From NCBI GenBank assembly GCA_024709185.1, contig JANJXE010000004.1:1-22433 (forward strand): 22,433 nucleotides of DNA, given 5' to 3'. The translations under genes were made by a program, and so were the position numbers. Of this stretch, positions 15,385-22,433 are shown one piece after another; position 1 is the stretch's first letter; the number at the start of each line of letters is the position of its first letter. The stretch comes from Paludibacter sp. (GTDB taxonomy: Bacteria; Bacteroidota; Bacteroidia; Bacteroidales; Paludibacteraceae). The notes under the pieces are model-generated. The model did not search any database and was not told the DNA's origin. It saw nothing but the letters and a program-made list of their open reading frames with translations.

Positions 15385-16845
15385 ATGGGCGATCAACTGA
15401 AACAAAAAATGATAAGTGCTGTTGCCTGGAGTACAATCGACAAGTTCGGTCAACAAGTACTTCAGTTTATAGCTGGACTGGTGTTTGCCCGCTTGCTGAT
15501 GCCTGCCGATTTCGGGCTAATGGGTATTGTGATGATTTTTGTGGCCATCTCCCTTATTTTGGTAGAAAGTGGGTTTGGTCAGGCCCTGATTCGTAAAACC
15601 GATATCAGCCCCAATGATTACACATCGGTTTATTACTTCAATCTGGTTACAGCAATTCTGCTTTATAGTATACTTTTTTTACTGGCACCCCTTATTTCGG
15701 AGTTTTTTCATCAGTCGCAACTCGTTGAAATGATCCGGGTTGTGTCGTTGGTAATTGTAGTGAATGCCTTTTACCTGATTCCGTATGCGCAACTGGGAAG
15801 GGCTATGAATTTCAAAACCATTTCCACGGTTAATCTGATTTCTGTTACCTGCGGTGCGCTGGCAGGGATAGGGGTTGCCCTTTTCGATTTCGGAGTTTGG
15901 GCACTGGTGGTTCAACAGTCGGTCTATCATTTAGTTAAGATGCTTCTGTTGCAGGTGGTAGTCAGCTGGCAACCAACCGGAAAATTCAGGTTCAGCATCA
16001 TTCGTGATTTGTGGAACTATAGTGTGAAGATTCTCTTCACCTCGCTTGTGAATGTTATTTTCAACAACCTGTTTATCATAATCCTTGGTCGCTCCTATTC
16101 AAAAGCGGAAGCCGGGCAGTTTTCGCAGGGAAATAAATTATCTGAAACCTTTAGTTATACTTTTCAGTCGATTTTTGCTGGAAGTACATTCGCACTTTTC
16201 TCACAACTGCAAAACGACATTCCCCGTTTTGGACGTATCTTAGGTGAAATGATCCGCAGAACATCCCTGGTTACGATTCCGGTTATCAGTGTCCTTATCG
16301 TTGTGGCATCACCACTGATCACCTTCCTCTGGACTGATAAATTTCAACCTGCAGTTATTTATTTTCAATTGATGAGTATGGCTTCTGTACTGACTCCTTT
16401 TTATGTGATGAACCTCAACGCCCTCAATGCCCGGGGAAAATCGGGCCAAACGATGGCCATTGAACTTATTAAAAAACTGTTGATTGTTGTCGGAATTTTT
16501 CATTTATACAAGCAGGGAATTGTATTTATGTTGTTTGCCTATGTTGTTGGATCTCTCCTGGCCTACCCGGTCTCAGTTTTATTTGTAAAAAAAGAACTTC
16601 AGCTTTCATTTCGAAATCAAATCGGGTTTCTTCTTCCCGGTCTGGCAACAGGATTGATAACAGCAGGAGTGGCCATGCTTCTTCAGTTGGCACTTCCCTG
16701 GTCAGCTCTGCCTTTGCTTATTGCACAGGGAAGTGTTTCACTGGTGGTCTATTTGATAATTATCCGCATTTTCTTCCGTTCGTTGTTCGATAAATTTCTT
16801 ACTTTTACAGCGAAGTACATACCTTTTTTGAAAAAATTCGCATAA
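15385..16845 (+). CDS. Wzx-like polysaccharide/oligosaccharide flippase
   Basis: This 486-residue, highly hydrophobic protein has about 12-14 membrane segments and the MOP-superfamily pattern. The N-terminus GDQLKQKMISAVAWSTIDKF and the segment FARLLMPADFGLMGIVMIF are typical of WzxC-type flippases (polysaccharide synthesis protein family, PF13440-like). Such proteins move undecaprenyl-linked glycan units across the inner membrane. It overlaps the following glycosyltransferase by one base (TAATG), so translation is probably coupled. An internal ATG at residue 9 is possible, but the longer start keeps the family's charged N-terminal tail. The specific glycan is unknown. Confidence 0.9.
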   Translation: MGDQLKQKMISAVAWSTIDKFGQQVLQFIAGLVFARLLMPADFGLMGIVMIFVAISLILVESGFGQALIRKTDISPNDYTSVYYFNLVTAILLYSILFLLAPLISEFFHQSQLVEMIRVVSLVIVVNAFYLIPYAQLGRAMNFKTISTVNLISVTCGALAGIGVALFDFGVWALVVQQSVYHLVKMLLLQVVVSWQPTGKFRFSIIRDLWNYSVKILFTSLVNVIFNNLFIIILGRSYSKAEAGQFSQGNKLSETFSYTFQSIFAGSTFALFSQLQNDIPRFGRILGEMIRRTSLVTIPVISVLIVVASPLITFLWTDKFQPAVIYFQLMSMASVLTPFYVMNLNALNARGKSGQTMAIELIKKLLIVVGIFHLYKQGIVFMLFAYVVGSLLAYPVSVLFVKKELQLSFRNQIGFLLPGLATGLITAGVAMLLQLALPWSALPLLIAQGSVSLVVYLIIIRIFFRSLFDKFLTFTAKYIPFLKKFA

Positions 16846-17990
16846 TGAACATTCTTTTTGTAACACAATGGTATCCTAACCGGCAGCAAGCCTACTTCGG
16901 CATTTTTGTCAGAGAGCATGCACGGGCAGTACATAAAGCAGGACACAACGTAAATGTATTGGCTTTGTCGCTGCATAAAAGCAAGGGTTTGTTCAACAAT
17001 GAGCTTAATCAGATTACCGATGAATTTGGAATCTCAACTATACAGTGCGAGCTACACAGTTGTTTAAAAAATGTACTGTATCACCTGCCTTTTGTTCAGG
17101 AGTATTTTCTACTAAAGACTTACAATCACTATCTTGTGCAATTTAAGCCGGATATCATTCATTCACAGGTAATTTACCCTGCCGGACTTTGGGGGAGTGC
17201 ACTTGCACGTCGATTGAAAGTTCCGCATGTACTTACAGAACACTGGAGTCGGTTGGTCGATTTTTCAAAAAATATTTACTTTACAAGGGCCATAAAGGTT
17301 TATCAATCGGCAGACGCCATTCTTCCGGTTTCAGCATTTCTGAAAACCAACATCCAGTCTATTGTTCCCGGACTCAGGGAATCTCAGTTTTCCATTGTTG
17401 GAAATGTCGTCGACAATCGTTTATTTTATTTTCAGCCGGAAGTAAAGGAAACCGAAACGCTGACTTTTTGTGCTGTTGCAACCTGGCAAACCAAGAAAAA
17501 ACCAGATAAAATGCCCGAGTTATTCATCCGGGCACTTTCCATCCTCCAGCAACACCATTCCCGAAAAATCAATCTGGTAATGATCGGTGGAGGAGATAAA
17601 ACCGACGAACTTCAGGAAATGTGTACCTCAGCCAATGTCGATGCACGGTTTACCGGATTTATTCCCAAAGAACAAATTGCCGATGAATTGCGCAAAGCTG
17701 ATTATTTTGTACATGCAAGCGCAATAGAGACCTTTAGCATTGTGGTGGCCGAGGCATTAGCATGTGGATTACCCGTTGTTTGTTCCAATGCGGGTGCATT
17801 GCCCGAACTTATTAACGACGAAAATGGAATAGTGTGTGAGAATACCATTGAAAACTGGACAGATGCCTTAATCAGAGCAATCTCAATTCAGTACAATCGA
17901 CATCAAATTGCACATAATGCAATGTCACGTTTTAGTATGGAAGCTATCGGAGAGAAAATTTCAGCCATCTACTCCAGGCTTCATTTATAA
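16845..17990 (+). CDS. Glycosyltransferase family 4 (GT-B fold)
   Basis: The 381-residue protein has the GT4 layout. The N-terminal Rossmann half opens with MNILFVTQWYPNRQQAYFGIF, a pattern common in retaining surface-sugar transferases. The C-terminal half carries VMIGGGDKTDEL (245-256), TGFIPKEQIADELRKADYFVHAS and the catalytic EX7E motif (E295 and E303 in ETFSIVVAE). Retaining transfer of a sugar from a nucleotide donor to a lipid-linked glycan is expected at the inner face of the inner membrane; donor and acceptor cannot be read. It is joined to the flippase by TAATG. Its last 10 bases overlap the end of the oppositely oriented GT2 gene. Confidence 0.92.
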   Translation: MNILFVTQWYPNRQQAYFGIFVREHARAVHKAGHNVNVLALSLHKSKGLFNNELNQITDEFGISTIQCELHSCLKNVLYHLPFVQEYFLLKTYNHYLVQFKPDIIHSQVIYPAGLWGSALARRLKVPHVLTEHWSRLVDFSKNIYFTRAIKVYQSADAILPVSAFLKTNIQSIVPGLRESQFSIVGNVVDNRLFYFQPEVKETETLTFCAVATWQTKKKPDKMPELFIRALSILQQHHSRKINLVMIGGGDKTDELQEMCTSANVDARFTGFIPKEQIADELRKADYFVHASAIETFSIVVAEALACGLPVVCSNAGALPELINDENGIVCENTIENWTDALIRAISIQYNRHQIAHNAMSRFSMEAIGEKISAIYSRLHL

Positions 17991-18997
17991 CTCACCCGAC
18001 CCAACCGTTTTGCAAGACCTTCGATGTCCATTTTCAGGTAGCTGAATACAATCCCTACCAACGAACGCAACTTCCAGACAGGCTCGTGAAATCCAAATCC
18101 TGAAATCGATTTTTTGTAATCGCGGCGGGCGCCTTCAAAATCTTTTCGGATTAGTTTATAGCGTCCCGAGCGGGAATAGCTAATCACGTGCATTTTCATA
18201 TAATGAGTTACGATAAGGTGGTAATCATCCTCCGTAAATATTCCCAGCGATTTACCCTGCTTATAAAAATCGATGGCCAACTTATAAAAACCTTCAACCA
18301 TTTGAACAGCAAAGGTTTTAGTAACCTGATTCGGATAAATACGCCAACGGCCCAACACTTCAGGAATGTAGATAAAAGTACCTTGTAACGATAGCTGCTG
18401 CCAGGTTGGTAAATCGACCAGGGGTAAACCATGTGATTGCAGAAAACCTCCGGTTTTCAGAAGAGCATCGCGACGTACCATAACAGTGAGTGCCGGAATA
18501 AAGCAACTTAAAATCAAATGGCGGGAAGCCGAATAGAGTGGTCTATTTTCATATACGGCCCTGCTTTTATCTTCAAGAGGATACAACTGATAATCAGAAG
18601 ATAAATCAAAAGTTGAACTGAAAGCACGTCCCCAACACAATACAGCTTCCGGCTGTGACTCCATAGCTTTAACTTGTACTTGCAGCTTCGACTCAGTCCA
18701 GACGTCATCGCCTTCCAGTACTGCCAGATAGGTGCCTGTGGACACCGAGACAGCAAAATTGTAGGTTTCGCCTAACCGAAAAATACCCACATTTTTCTGT
18801 GTATAAACACGAATTCGTTGATCAGTCTCTGCAAATGAGCGAGCTATTCCAAGTGTATTATCCGTACTGCCATCGTCCACAATAATCATTTCCCAATTGG
18901 TATAGCTCTGATTCAAAACCGATTGAATACAATCAGCAATGTAGGCTTCGTGATTGAAGGTCGGCGAAATGATGGTAACAAGCGGCGTATTCATCAT
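17981..18997 (-). CDS. Glycosyltransferase family 2 (GT-A fold)
   Basis: This is a 338-residue inverting GT2. Seen: VTIISPTFNHEAYIADCIQS (7-26), nucleotide-binding VDDGSTDNT (40-48), and the metal-binding EGDD (95-98) in LAVLEGDDVW; then a helical C-terminal region of about 100 residues with no membrane segment. It adds a sugar from a nucleotide donor to a growing glycan at the cytoplasmic side. The first of two tandem ATGs (18997) forms an ATGA overlap with the methyltransferase stop, which favours that start and implies coupling. It is the last gene of the minus-strand glycan operon and overlaps the opposing GT4 by 10 bases with no space for a terminator. Confidence 0.92.
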   Translation of the reverse strand: MMNTPLVTIISPTFNHEAYIADCIQSVLNQSYTNWEMIIVDDGSTDNTLGIARSFAETDQRIRVYTQKNVGIFRLGETYNFAVSVSTGTYLAVLEGDDVWTESKLQVQVKAMESQPEAVLCWGRAFSSTFDLSSDYQLYPLEDKSRAVYENRPLYSASRHLILSCFIPALTVMVRRDALLKTGGFLQSHGLPLVDLPTWQQLSLQGTFIYIPEVLGRWRIYPNQVTKTFAVQMVEGFYKLAIDFYKQGKSLGIFTEDDYHLIVTHYMKMHVISYSRSGRYKLIRKDFEGARRDYKKSISGFGFHEPVWKLRSLVGIVFSYLKMDIEGLAKRLGRVSYK

Positions 18998-19659
18998 CGA
19001 ACGGGTTTTGCCACAGTGGCAAATTGTTTATAGCGGGCATCCTTCAGAAAACCCATTGATAAGGTGATAAACAGCTTCTCCTTCCAGCTTTTACAGGGAC
19101 GAATACCTTCGTGACGCAACACCTGATACCCTTCGTTGCGAAACATCCTGATCATGCTTTTGGAAGTAAAAAAACGAATATGGGTATCGTCGAGAATACC
19201 ACCTTCGGGTTTATATTCAAATTCTTTCCGGAAAAGTATTTCGGTAATCAGATTGGAAATATAGCGGAAATTGGGAATAGAGCTTACCAACACTCCGTTG
19301 TCGTTCAACAGATTTTTTACCTGACGGACGGTAGTCCAGGGATCGTACAAATGCTCGAGCACATCGTTGAACACGATGCAATCGAAATAGCGCTCCGGCA
19401 AATTCTTCACCTGCTCCTCAAAACTACCCACCAGCACCTTGTCGCAAACGTCAGCCGCTTTTGCTGCCACTTCCGGATTAATCTCCAGGCCCCAGATCTC
19501 CCGATCAGGGGTCTTCAGTTGACGACAAAAATTACCTTCTCCGCAGCCCACTTCCAGGATTTTCAATGCATCGGAAGGTATATACTGAATCATTTCCGGA
19601 CGATGCGTTCCATAATATCCAATCGTAGTTTTAAGTTGCTGCGATTTAACCTGCTCCAT
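18994..19659 (-). CDS. Class I SAM-dependent methyltransferase
   Basis: The 221-residue protein matches Methyltransf_23/UbiE-type enzymes. Motif I EVGCGEGNF lies at 36-44, an acidic end of strand 2 in GLEINPEV (57-64), and the post-motif VFNDVLEHLYDPW at 96-108. The start TIGYYGTHRPEMIQYIP and the FRYISNLITE and DDTHIRFFT segments recall methyltransferases found in polysaccharide gene clusters. It probably methylates a sugar or glycan end, but the substrate is inferred from context only. It starts 4 bases after wecB and ends in an ATGA overlap with the GT2 gene. Confidence 0.88.
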   Translation of the reverse strand: MEQVKSQQLKTTIGYYGTHRPEMIQYIPSDALKILEVGCGEGNFCRQLKTPDREIWGLEINPEVAAKAADVCDKVLVGSFEEQVKNLPERYFDCIVFNDVLEHLYDPWTTVRQVKNLLNDNGVLVSSIPNFRYISNLITEILFRKEFEYKPEGGILDDTHIRFFTSKSMIRMFRNEGYQVLRHEGIRPCKSWKEKLFITLSMGFLKDARYKQFATVAKPVR

Positions 19660-19663
19660 AAAG

Positions 19664-20734
19664 TTAATATTTTAAGATTTCGGATACCGCCTTTCGGGCT
19701 GCTTCTCCATTTCCGTAGAGATTAACAGAGAAATCGGACTGTTGGTTCATCATCTGAAAAAATGATTCCTGAATCAGATTCGGATTACTTCCGGTAAGGC
19801 GGTTAAAACCATGTTCGACCAGTTCCACCCACTCGGTTTGTTCGCGTAAGGTAATACATTGTTTTTGGAAGAAAAAGGCTTCTTTTTGGACACCACCGCT
19901 ATCGGTAACCACAAGTTGGCAATTTTGTAACAGGGATATCATATCAAAATAACCCACCGGATCAATCGTTATAAAATCGATGGTTAAGCCCGATTGCTGA
20001 AGGATGTTGCGGGTTCGCGGATGAAGCGGAAGCACCACCGGAACTTCACGGTGAATGGCATTCAGACCTTCAACAATACCTTTCAGGTGAACCGGGTCGT
20101 CGGTATTCTCCTGCCGGTGAACGGTTGCCAATACAAAACGCTTTACAGGAAGATGGTTGAGTACAGTAGCTTTTTCAGATGCTTTTCGCGCATAATAAAG
20201 TGCTGCATCCTGCATAACATCACCGTTTTTTACAATCTGAACAGGAAGGTTGTCGAATCCTTCTGCTGCGAGATTTTTCAGGGCAGCGTCGGTCGGACAA
20301 CACAGCAGCGATGAAATGCGGTCGGTAAGGATACGGTTGATTTCTTCGGGCATCTGCATGTTAAACGATCGCAGACCAGCTTCCACATGAATAACAGGAA
20401 TGTGCAGTTTTGCCGCTGCCAGAGCTCCGGCCAGGGTGGAATTGGTATCGCCGAACACCAACACGCCTTCCGGCTTTTCGGTAAGTAATATTTTTTCAAT
20501 GCCTTCGAGCATTCGACCCGTCATGGCTCCATGCCCTACTCCGTTGATATCAAGTTGGTAAGCTGGCTGAGGAATTTCCATTTCCGTGAAAAACACGTCG
20601 GACATATTGGCATCGAAGTGTTGACCAGTATGAACAATTTTCTCGTCGATGCCAGCACGAATAAATTCACGACTCAGGGTGGCAGCCTTTACAAATTGCG
20701 GACGAGCGCCTACTATGGTGATAATACGTTTCAT
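19664..20734 (-). CDS. wecB: Non-hydrolysing UDP-N-acetylglucosamine 2-epimerase (WecB/WbpI family)
   Basis: This 356-residue GT-B-fold epimerase belongs to a family that interconverts UDP-GlcNAc and UDP-ManNAc, or the 2,3-diacetamido uronate form in the WbpI branch. Seen: VGARPQFVKAA (8-18), HTGQHFDANMSDVFF (35-49), GDTNSTLAGALAAAKL (95-110), HVEAGLRS (116-123), MPEEINR (128-134), HRQENTDDP (206-214) and TDSGGVQKEA (277-286). The acidic catalytic residues D96, E118 and E132 and H206 are in place. The MSDVFFTEMEIPQPAYQL region looks somewhat closer to WbpI-type than to enterobacterial WecB, so wecB is used for the family. It shares an ATGA with the upstream glycosyltransferase. No UDP-ManNAc dehydrogenase is present here. 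Confidence 0.93.
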   Translation of the reverse strand: MKRIITIVGARPQFVKAATLSREFIRAGIDEKIVHTGQHFDANMSDVFFTEMEIPQPAYQLDINGVGHGAMTGRMLEGIEKILLTEKPEGVLVFGDTNSTLAGALAAAKLHIPVIHVEAGLRSFNMQMPEEINRILTDRISSLLCCPTDAALKNLAAEGFDNLPVQIVKNGDVMQDAALYYARKASEKATVLNHLPVKRFVLATVHRQENTDDPVHLKGIVEGLNAIHREVPVVLPLHPRTRNILQQSGLTIDFITIDPVGYFDMISLLQNCQLVVTDSGGVQKEAFFFQKQCITLREQTEWVELVEHGFNRLTGSNPNLIQESFFQMMNQQSDFSVNLYGNGEAARKAVSEILKY

Positions 20735-22044
20735 TTATCTTTCCGTTTTAGTTCATTTAAGAGTTCAGCCAAACGCCCTGTAAGCGACCTGCGCGAATAC
20801 TTTTCAACATCCGAAGCTTCAATTTTCAATCTCTTTTCCTGGTAAAGTGCATACCATTCGCGCAGTACGTTTTTAGCTGATTCCACATCTTCGTAATCAA
20901 TCATTTTGCCAGCGCCTGTTTCCTTGAGCACCTGTGCAGCATCGCCATCCGACGGACCGACTCCCAACACCGGCCTTCCCGAAGCAATGTATTCGAAGAA
21001 TTTACCGGTTAGGATTCCTTTTGCATTAGGAGTATTGTTGATAATGAGTAACAAGACCTGCGACGATTGCTGGCGACGAATGGCATCGGCATGTGGCAGA
21101 TATTCCGTCTTCTCAGCCTTATCCTCCAGTTGATGGGCCTTTATCGATTCGAGCACCGAAAAATCGACTTTTCCGATAAGTTGAATCTTCACATCGTTGT
21201 TGAAGAAAATATTTTCATCGCACAACTCGCGGATAGCCTGCCATATGACTTGCGGGTTGCGGGCCGCATTCATGGTTCCGATATGCGAAATCGTAAATTG
21301 CTTATCGGGTTGAGTATCCGTTTTTTGTACATCAGCGGTATCAAAACCATTTGGAATCATCACCAGCTTTTTCGGATTCAGCAGTTTAAATTCTTTCATC
21401 ATTCCTCCCGAAACCACTACAACTGCATCAGCCGACTGCACCACCTGCCTTTCCATACGATGATGGATGGCATCGGAAAAGCGGGTCAATCCAAGCTCGG
21501 AGTAAAAATCGATGTTTGTCCAGGGATCCCTGAAATCAACCAGCCAGGGGAGATCAGGAAAACGCTTCTTTACTCCATATCCAATACGGTGCATCGAGTG
21601 CGGCGGACCTGTGGTAACCACTGCCTGTACCGGATTTTTCCTGATATATTCAGTAAGAAATTGCACCGACGGACGAATCCAGAAGCAGCGCGGATCGGGA
21701 ATTAACAGATTGCCCCTTAGTCGGATAGAGAGCTTGTCTTTCCATCCCTGTTTAGTATTTTCGGAAATAAAACCTGCATTAATCGGCTGATTTCCCTTGC
21801 CGGTAAGCGTGCGGTAAATATTGTAAGGCTCCCAAATGGGACGCTTAATCACTTCGAGTCCATCGGGCAGATCCTTTACAAAACTTTCATCCAGTGAAGG
21901 ATATTCCGGATTTTCAGGCACATATACAACTGGTTCCCAGCCAAAATCGCGCAGGTACTTCACAAATTTCACCCAACGCTGCACTCCGGCTCCTCCCGAA
22001 GGTGGCCAGTAGTAGCTGATAATAAGCACCTGTGGTTTTGTCAT
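20731..22044 (-). CDS. Glycosyltransferase, GT4-like (GT-B fold)
   Basis: The product is 437 residues from ATG 22044 (MTKPQVLIISYYWPPSGGAG). A TTG three codons earlier at 22053 is possible but less likely. Seen: PPSGGAGVQRWVKF (14-27) at the start of the N-terminal Rossmann half, VTTGPPHSMH (143-152), WLVDFRDPW (167-175), ADAVVVVSGGM (205-215), VMIPNGFD (228-235), ISHIGTM (252-258), and the donor-site region GILTGKFFEYIASGRPVLG (343-361). This is the pattern of a Bacteroidota GT4-like family seen in surface polysaccharide loci. Donor and linkage are unknown. It begins 14 bases after the gltX stop and is coupled to wecB by an ATGA overlap, making it the first glycan gene of this operon. Confidence 0.9.
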   Translation of the reverse strand: MTKPQVLIISYYWPPSGGAGVQRWVKFVKYLRDFGWEPVVYVPENPEYPSLDESFVKDLPDGLEVIKRPIWEPYNIYRTLTGKGNQPINAGFISENTKQGWKDKLSIRLRGNLLIPDPRCFWIRPSVQFLTEYIRKNPVQAVVTTGPPHSMHRIGYGVKKRFPDLPWLVDFRDPWTNIDFYSELGLTRFSDAIHHRMERQVVQSADAVVVVSGGMMKEFKLLNPKKLVMIPNGFDTADVQKTDTQPDKQFTISHIGTMNAARNPQVIWQAIRELCDENIFFNNDVKIQLIGKVDFSVLESIKAHQLEDKAEKTEYLPHADAIRRQQSSQVLLLIINNTPNAKGILTGKFFEYIASGRPVLGVGPSDGDAAQVLKETGAGKMIDYEDVESAKNVLREWYALYQEKRLKIEASDVEKYSRRSLTGRLAELLNELKRKDK

Positions 22045-22058
22045 GCAGAACAAACTAA

Positions 22059-22319
22059 CTAGTTGGAAATGGTTTCAATTGCCCGCTTCAGACGGCTAAT
22101 CGTTTCTTCTTTGCCAATAAGTTCTATAATATCGAACATATGAGGTCCTTTCGAAGCACCAACGATACACAACCGGAAGGCATTCATCACAGCGCCCATT
22201 CCATAGCCCTTTTCTACCATCCAGCCCTTCACCACTTCCTCAGTGGTAGCGGCCTTAAAGTCATCGAGACCTTCGAGAACTTCCATCAGTTGCAGCATAT
22301 GATTGGGGCCATATTGCTG
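22059..22319 (-). CDS. gltX: Glutamyl-tRNA synthetase, C-terminal fragment
   Basis: Only the last 86 residues are present. The segment GYGMGAVMNAFRLCIVGASKGPHMFDIIELIGKEETISRLKRAI is the classic GltX/GlnRS C-terminal anticodon-binding end, with NAFRL, GPHMFDI and IGKEET. The enzyme charges tRNA-Glu. The reading frame remains open to 22379, but homology stops at about QQYGPNHM. Beyond that the sequence is a different gene on the other strand. The gene is therefore broken at a junction, not naturally short; the true start is outside. The GT4-like gene follows 14 bases downstream. Confidence 0.9.
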   Translation of the reverse strand, partial: QQYGPNHMLQLMEVLEGLDDFKAATTEEVVKGWMVEKGYGMGAVMNAFRLCIVGASKGPHMFDIIELIGKEETISRLKRAIETISN

Positions 22320-22325
22320 ACCAAG
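22311..22325. other. Chimeric junction between gltX and foreign high-GC DNA
   Basis: Left of this point the minus strand encodes gltX with mixed third positions. Right of it the + strand encodes a HAMP domain with only G/C third positions. The exact break is uncertain by about 10 bases. No transposon end, target duplication or attachment-site-like repeat is visible at the join. Confidence 0.75.
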
Positions 22326-22433
22326 CTGCGCCGCATCGCCGAGGTGGCGAACCAGATCTCGCGCAAGGACCTGACCCACGGCTGCGCGATGAAGAGCGCC
22401 GACACCATCGGCGAGATCGTGGACAGCTTCAAC
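22320..22433 (+). CDS. HAMP-domain fragment of a chemoreceptor or sensor (foreign, both ends missing)
   Basis: The + strand frame encodes 38 residues, including KLRRIAEVANQISRKDLTHG followed by a segment ending TIGEIVDSFN. This fits the HAMP linker: AS1 helix, a DLT turn, then the DxIGE...FN AS2 helix found in methyl-accepting chemotaxis proteins and histidine kinases. All 38 codons end in G or C, unlike every other gene in the window, so the source genome is high-GC (proteobacterium-like is inferred). No start or stop codon is present. It is not a real neighbour of gltX unless a junction read from the organism shows otherwise. Confidence 0.75.

Noticed and set aside
22320..22379. Apparent gltX start codon at 22379
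   Set aside because: The residues upstream of QQYGPNHM do not match GltX and are the antisense of the HAMP fragment.

Overview
The window looks like chromosomal DNA of an anaerobic or facultative Bacteroidota, most likely Bacteroidales/Marinilabiliales-like; the rank is inferred. The evidence is a type IX secretion pair (PorU sortase and PorV barrel), a DUF2723 membrane protein, a phylum-typical long LeuS, several promoters with the Bacteroidota TAnnTTTG -7 element, few recognisable Shine-Dalgarno sites, and a fermentative phosphate acyltransferase together with a Rex redox repressor. Coding density is very high. No gap between genes exceeds 250 bases. I see no tRNA, rRNA, CRISPR array, insertion sequence or convincing intrinsic terminator.

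Layout. 1-2284 (-) is the N-terminal three quarters of a DUF2723/GT117-like membrane protein running off the left edge. A divergent promoter region (2285-2530) follows, with an 18-bp imperfect palindrome sitting on the ptb-type promoter. The phosphate acyl/butyryltransferase (+, 2531-3433) meets comM/yifB (-) tail to tail with overlapping stop codons. Upstream of comM on the minus strand are ispF, porV, porU, a FAH-family hydrolase and rex. porV-ispF are nearly contiguous, and rex-FAH are joined by an ATGA overlap. rex and leuS are divergent across an AT-rich 81-bp region carrying two TTAATTAA palindromes.

11643-17990 (+) is leuS, a YitT-family membrane protein, a Wzx-like flippase and a GT4 glycosyltransferase, tightly packed. 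17981-22319 (-) is gltX (only its C-terminal end), a second GT4-like glycosyltransferase, a wecB-type UDP-HexNAc 2-epimerase, a class I methyltransferase and a GT2 glycosyltransferase, again with ATGA overlaps. The two arms converge at a 10-bp overlap. Together they form a small surface-glycan module (flippase, three glycosyltransferases, UDP-sugar epimerase, methyltransferase) held between two aminoacyl-tRNA synthetase genes.

How the genes work together. PorU and PorV belong to the T9SS attachment complex that cleaves C-terminal sorting domains and anchors cargo to a surface lipopolysaccharide. The glycan module could contribute to a surface polysaccharide, but that link is inferred. Rex (NADH/NAD+ sensing) and the fermentative acyltransferase fit redox-controlled fermentation.

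The main anomaly is the right end. The last ~114 bases are not gltX. They encode, on the + strand, a HAMP-domain fragment in which every one of 38 codons ends in G or C. This is foreign, high-GC sequence joined inside gltX, most simply a chimeric contig or read end. I did not find a convincing new biological system; the rest is a well-organised, mostly familiar Bacteroidota region.
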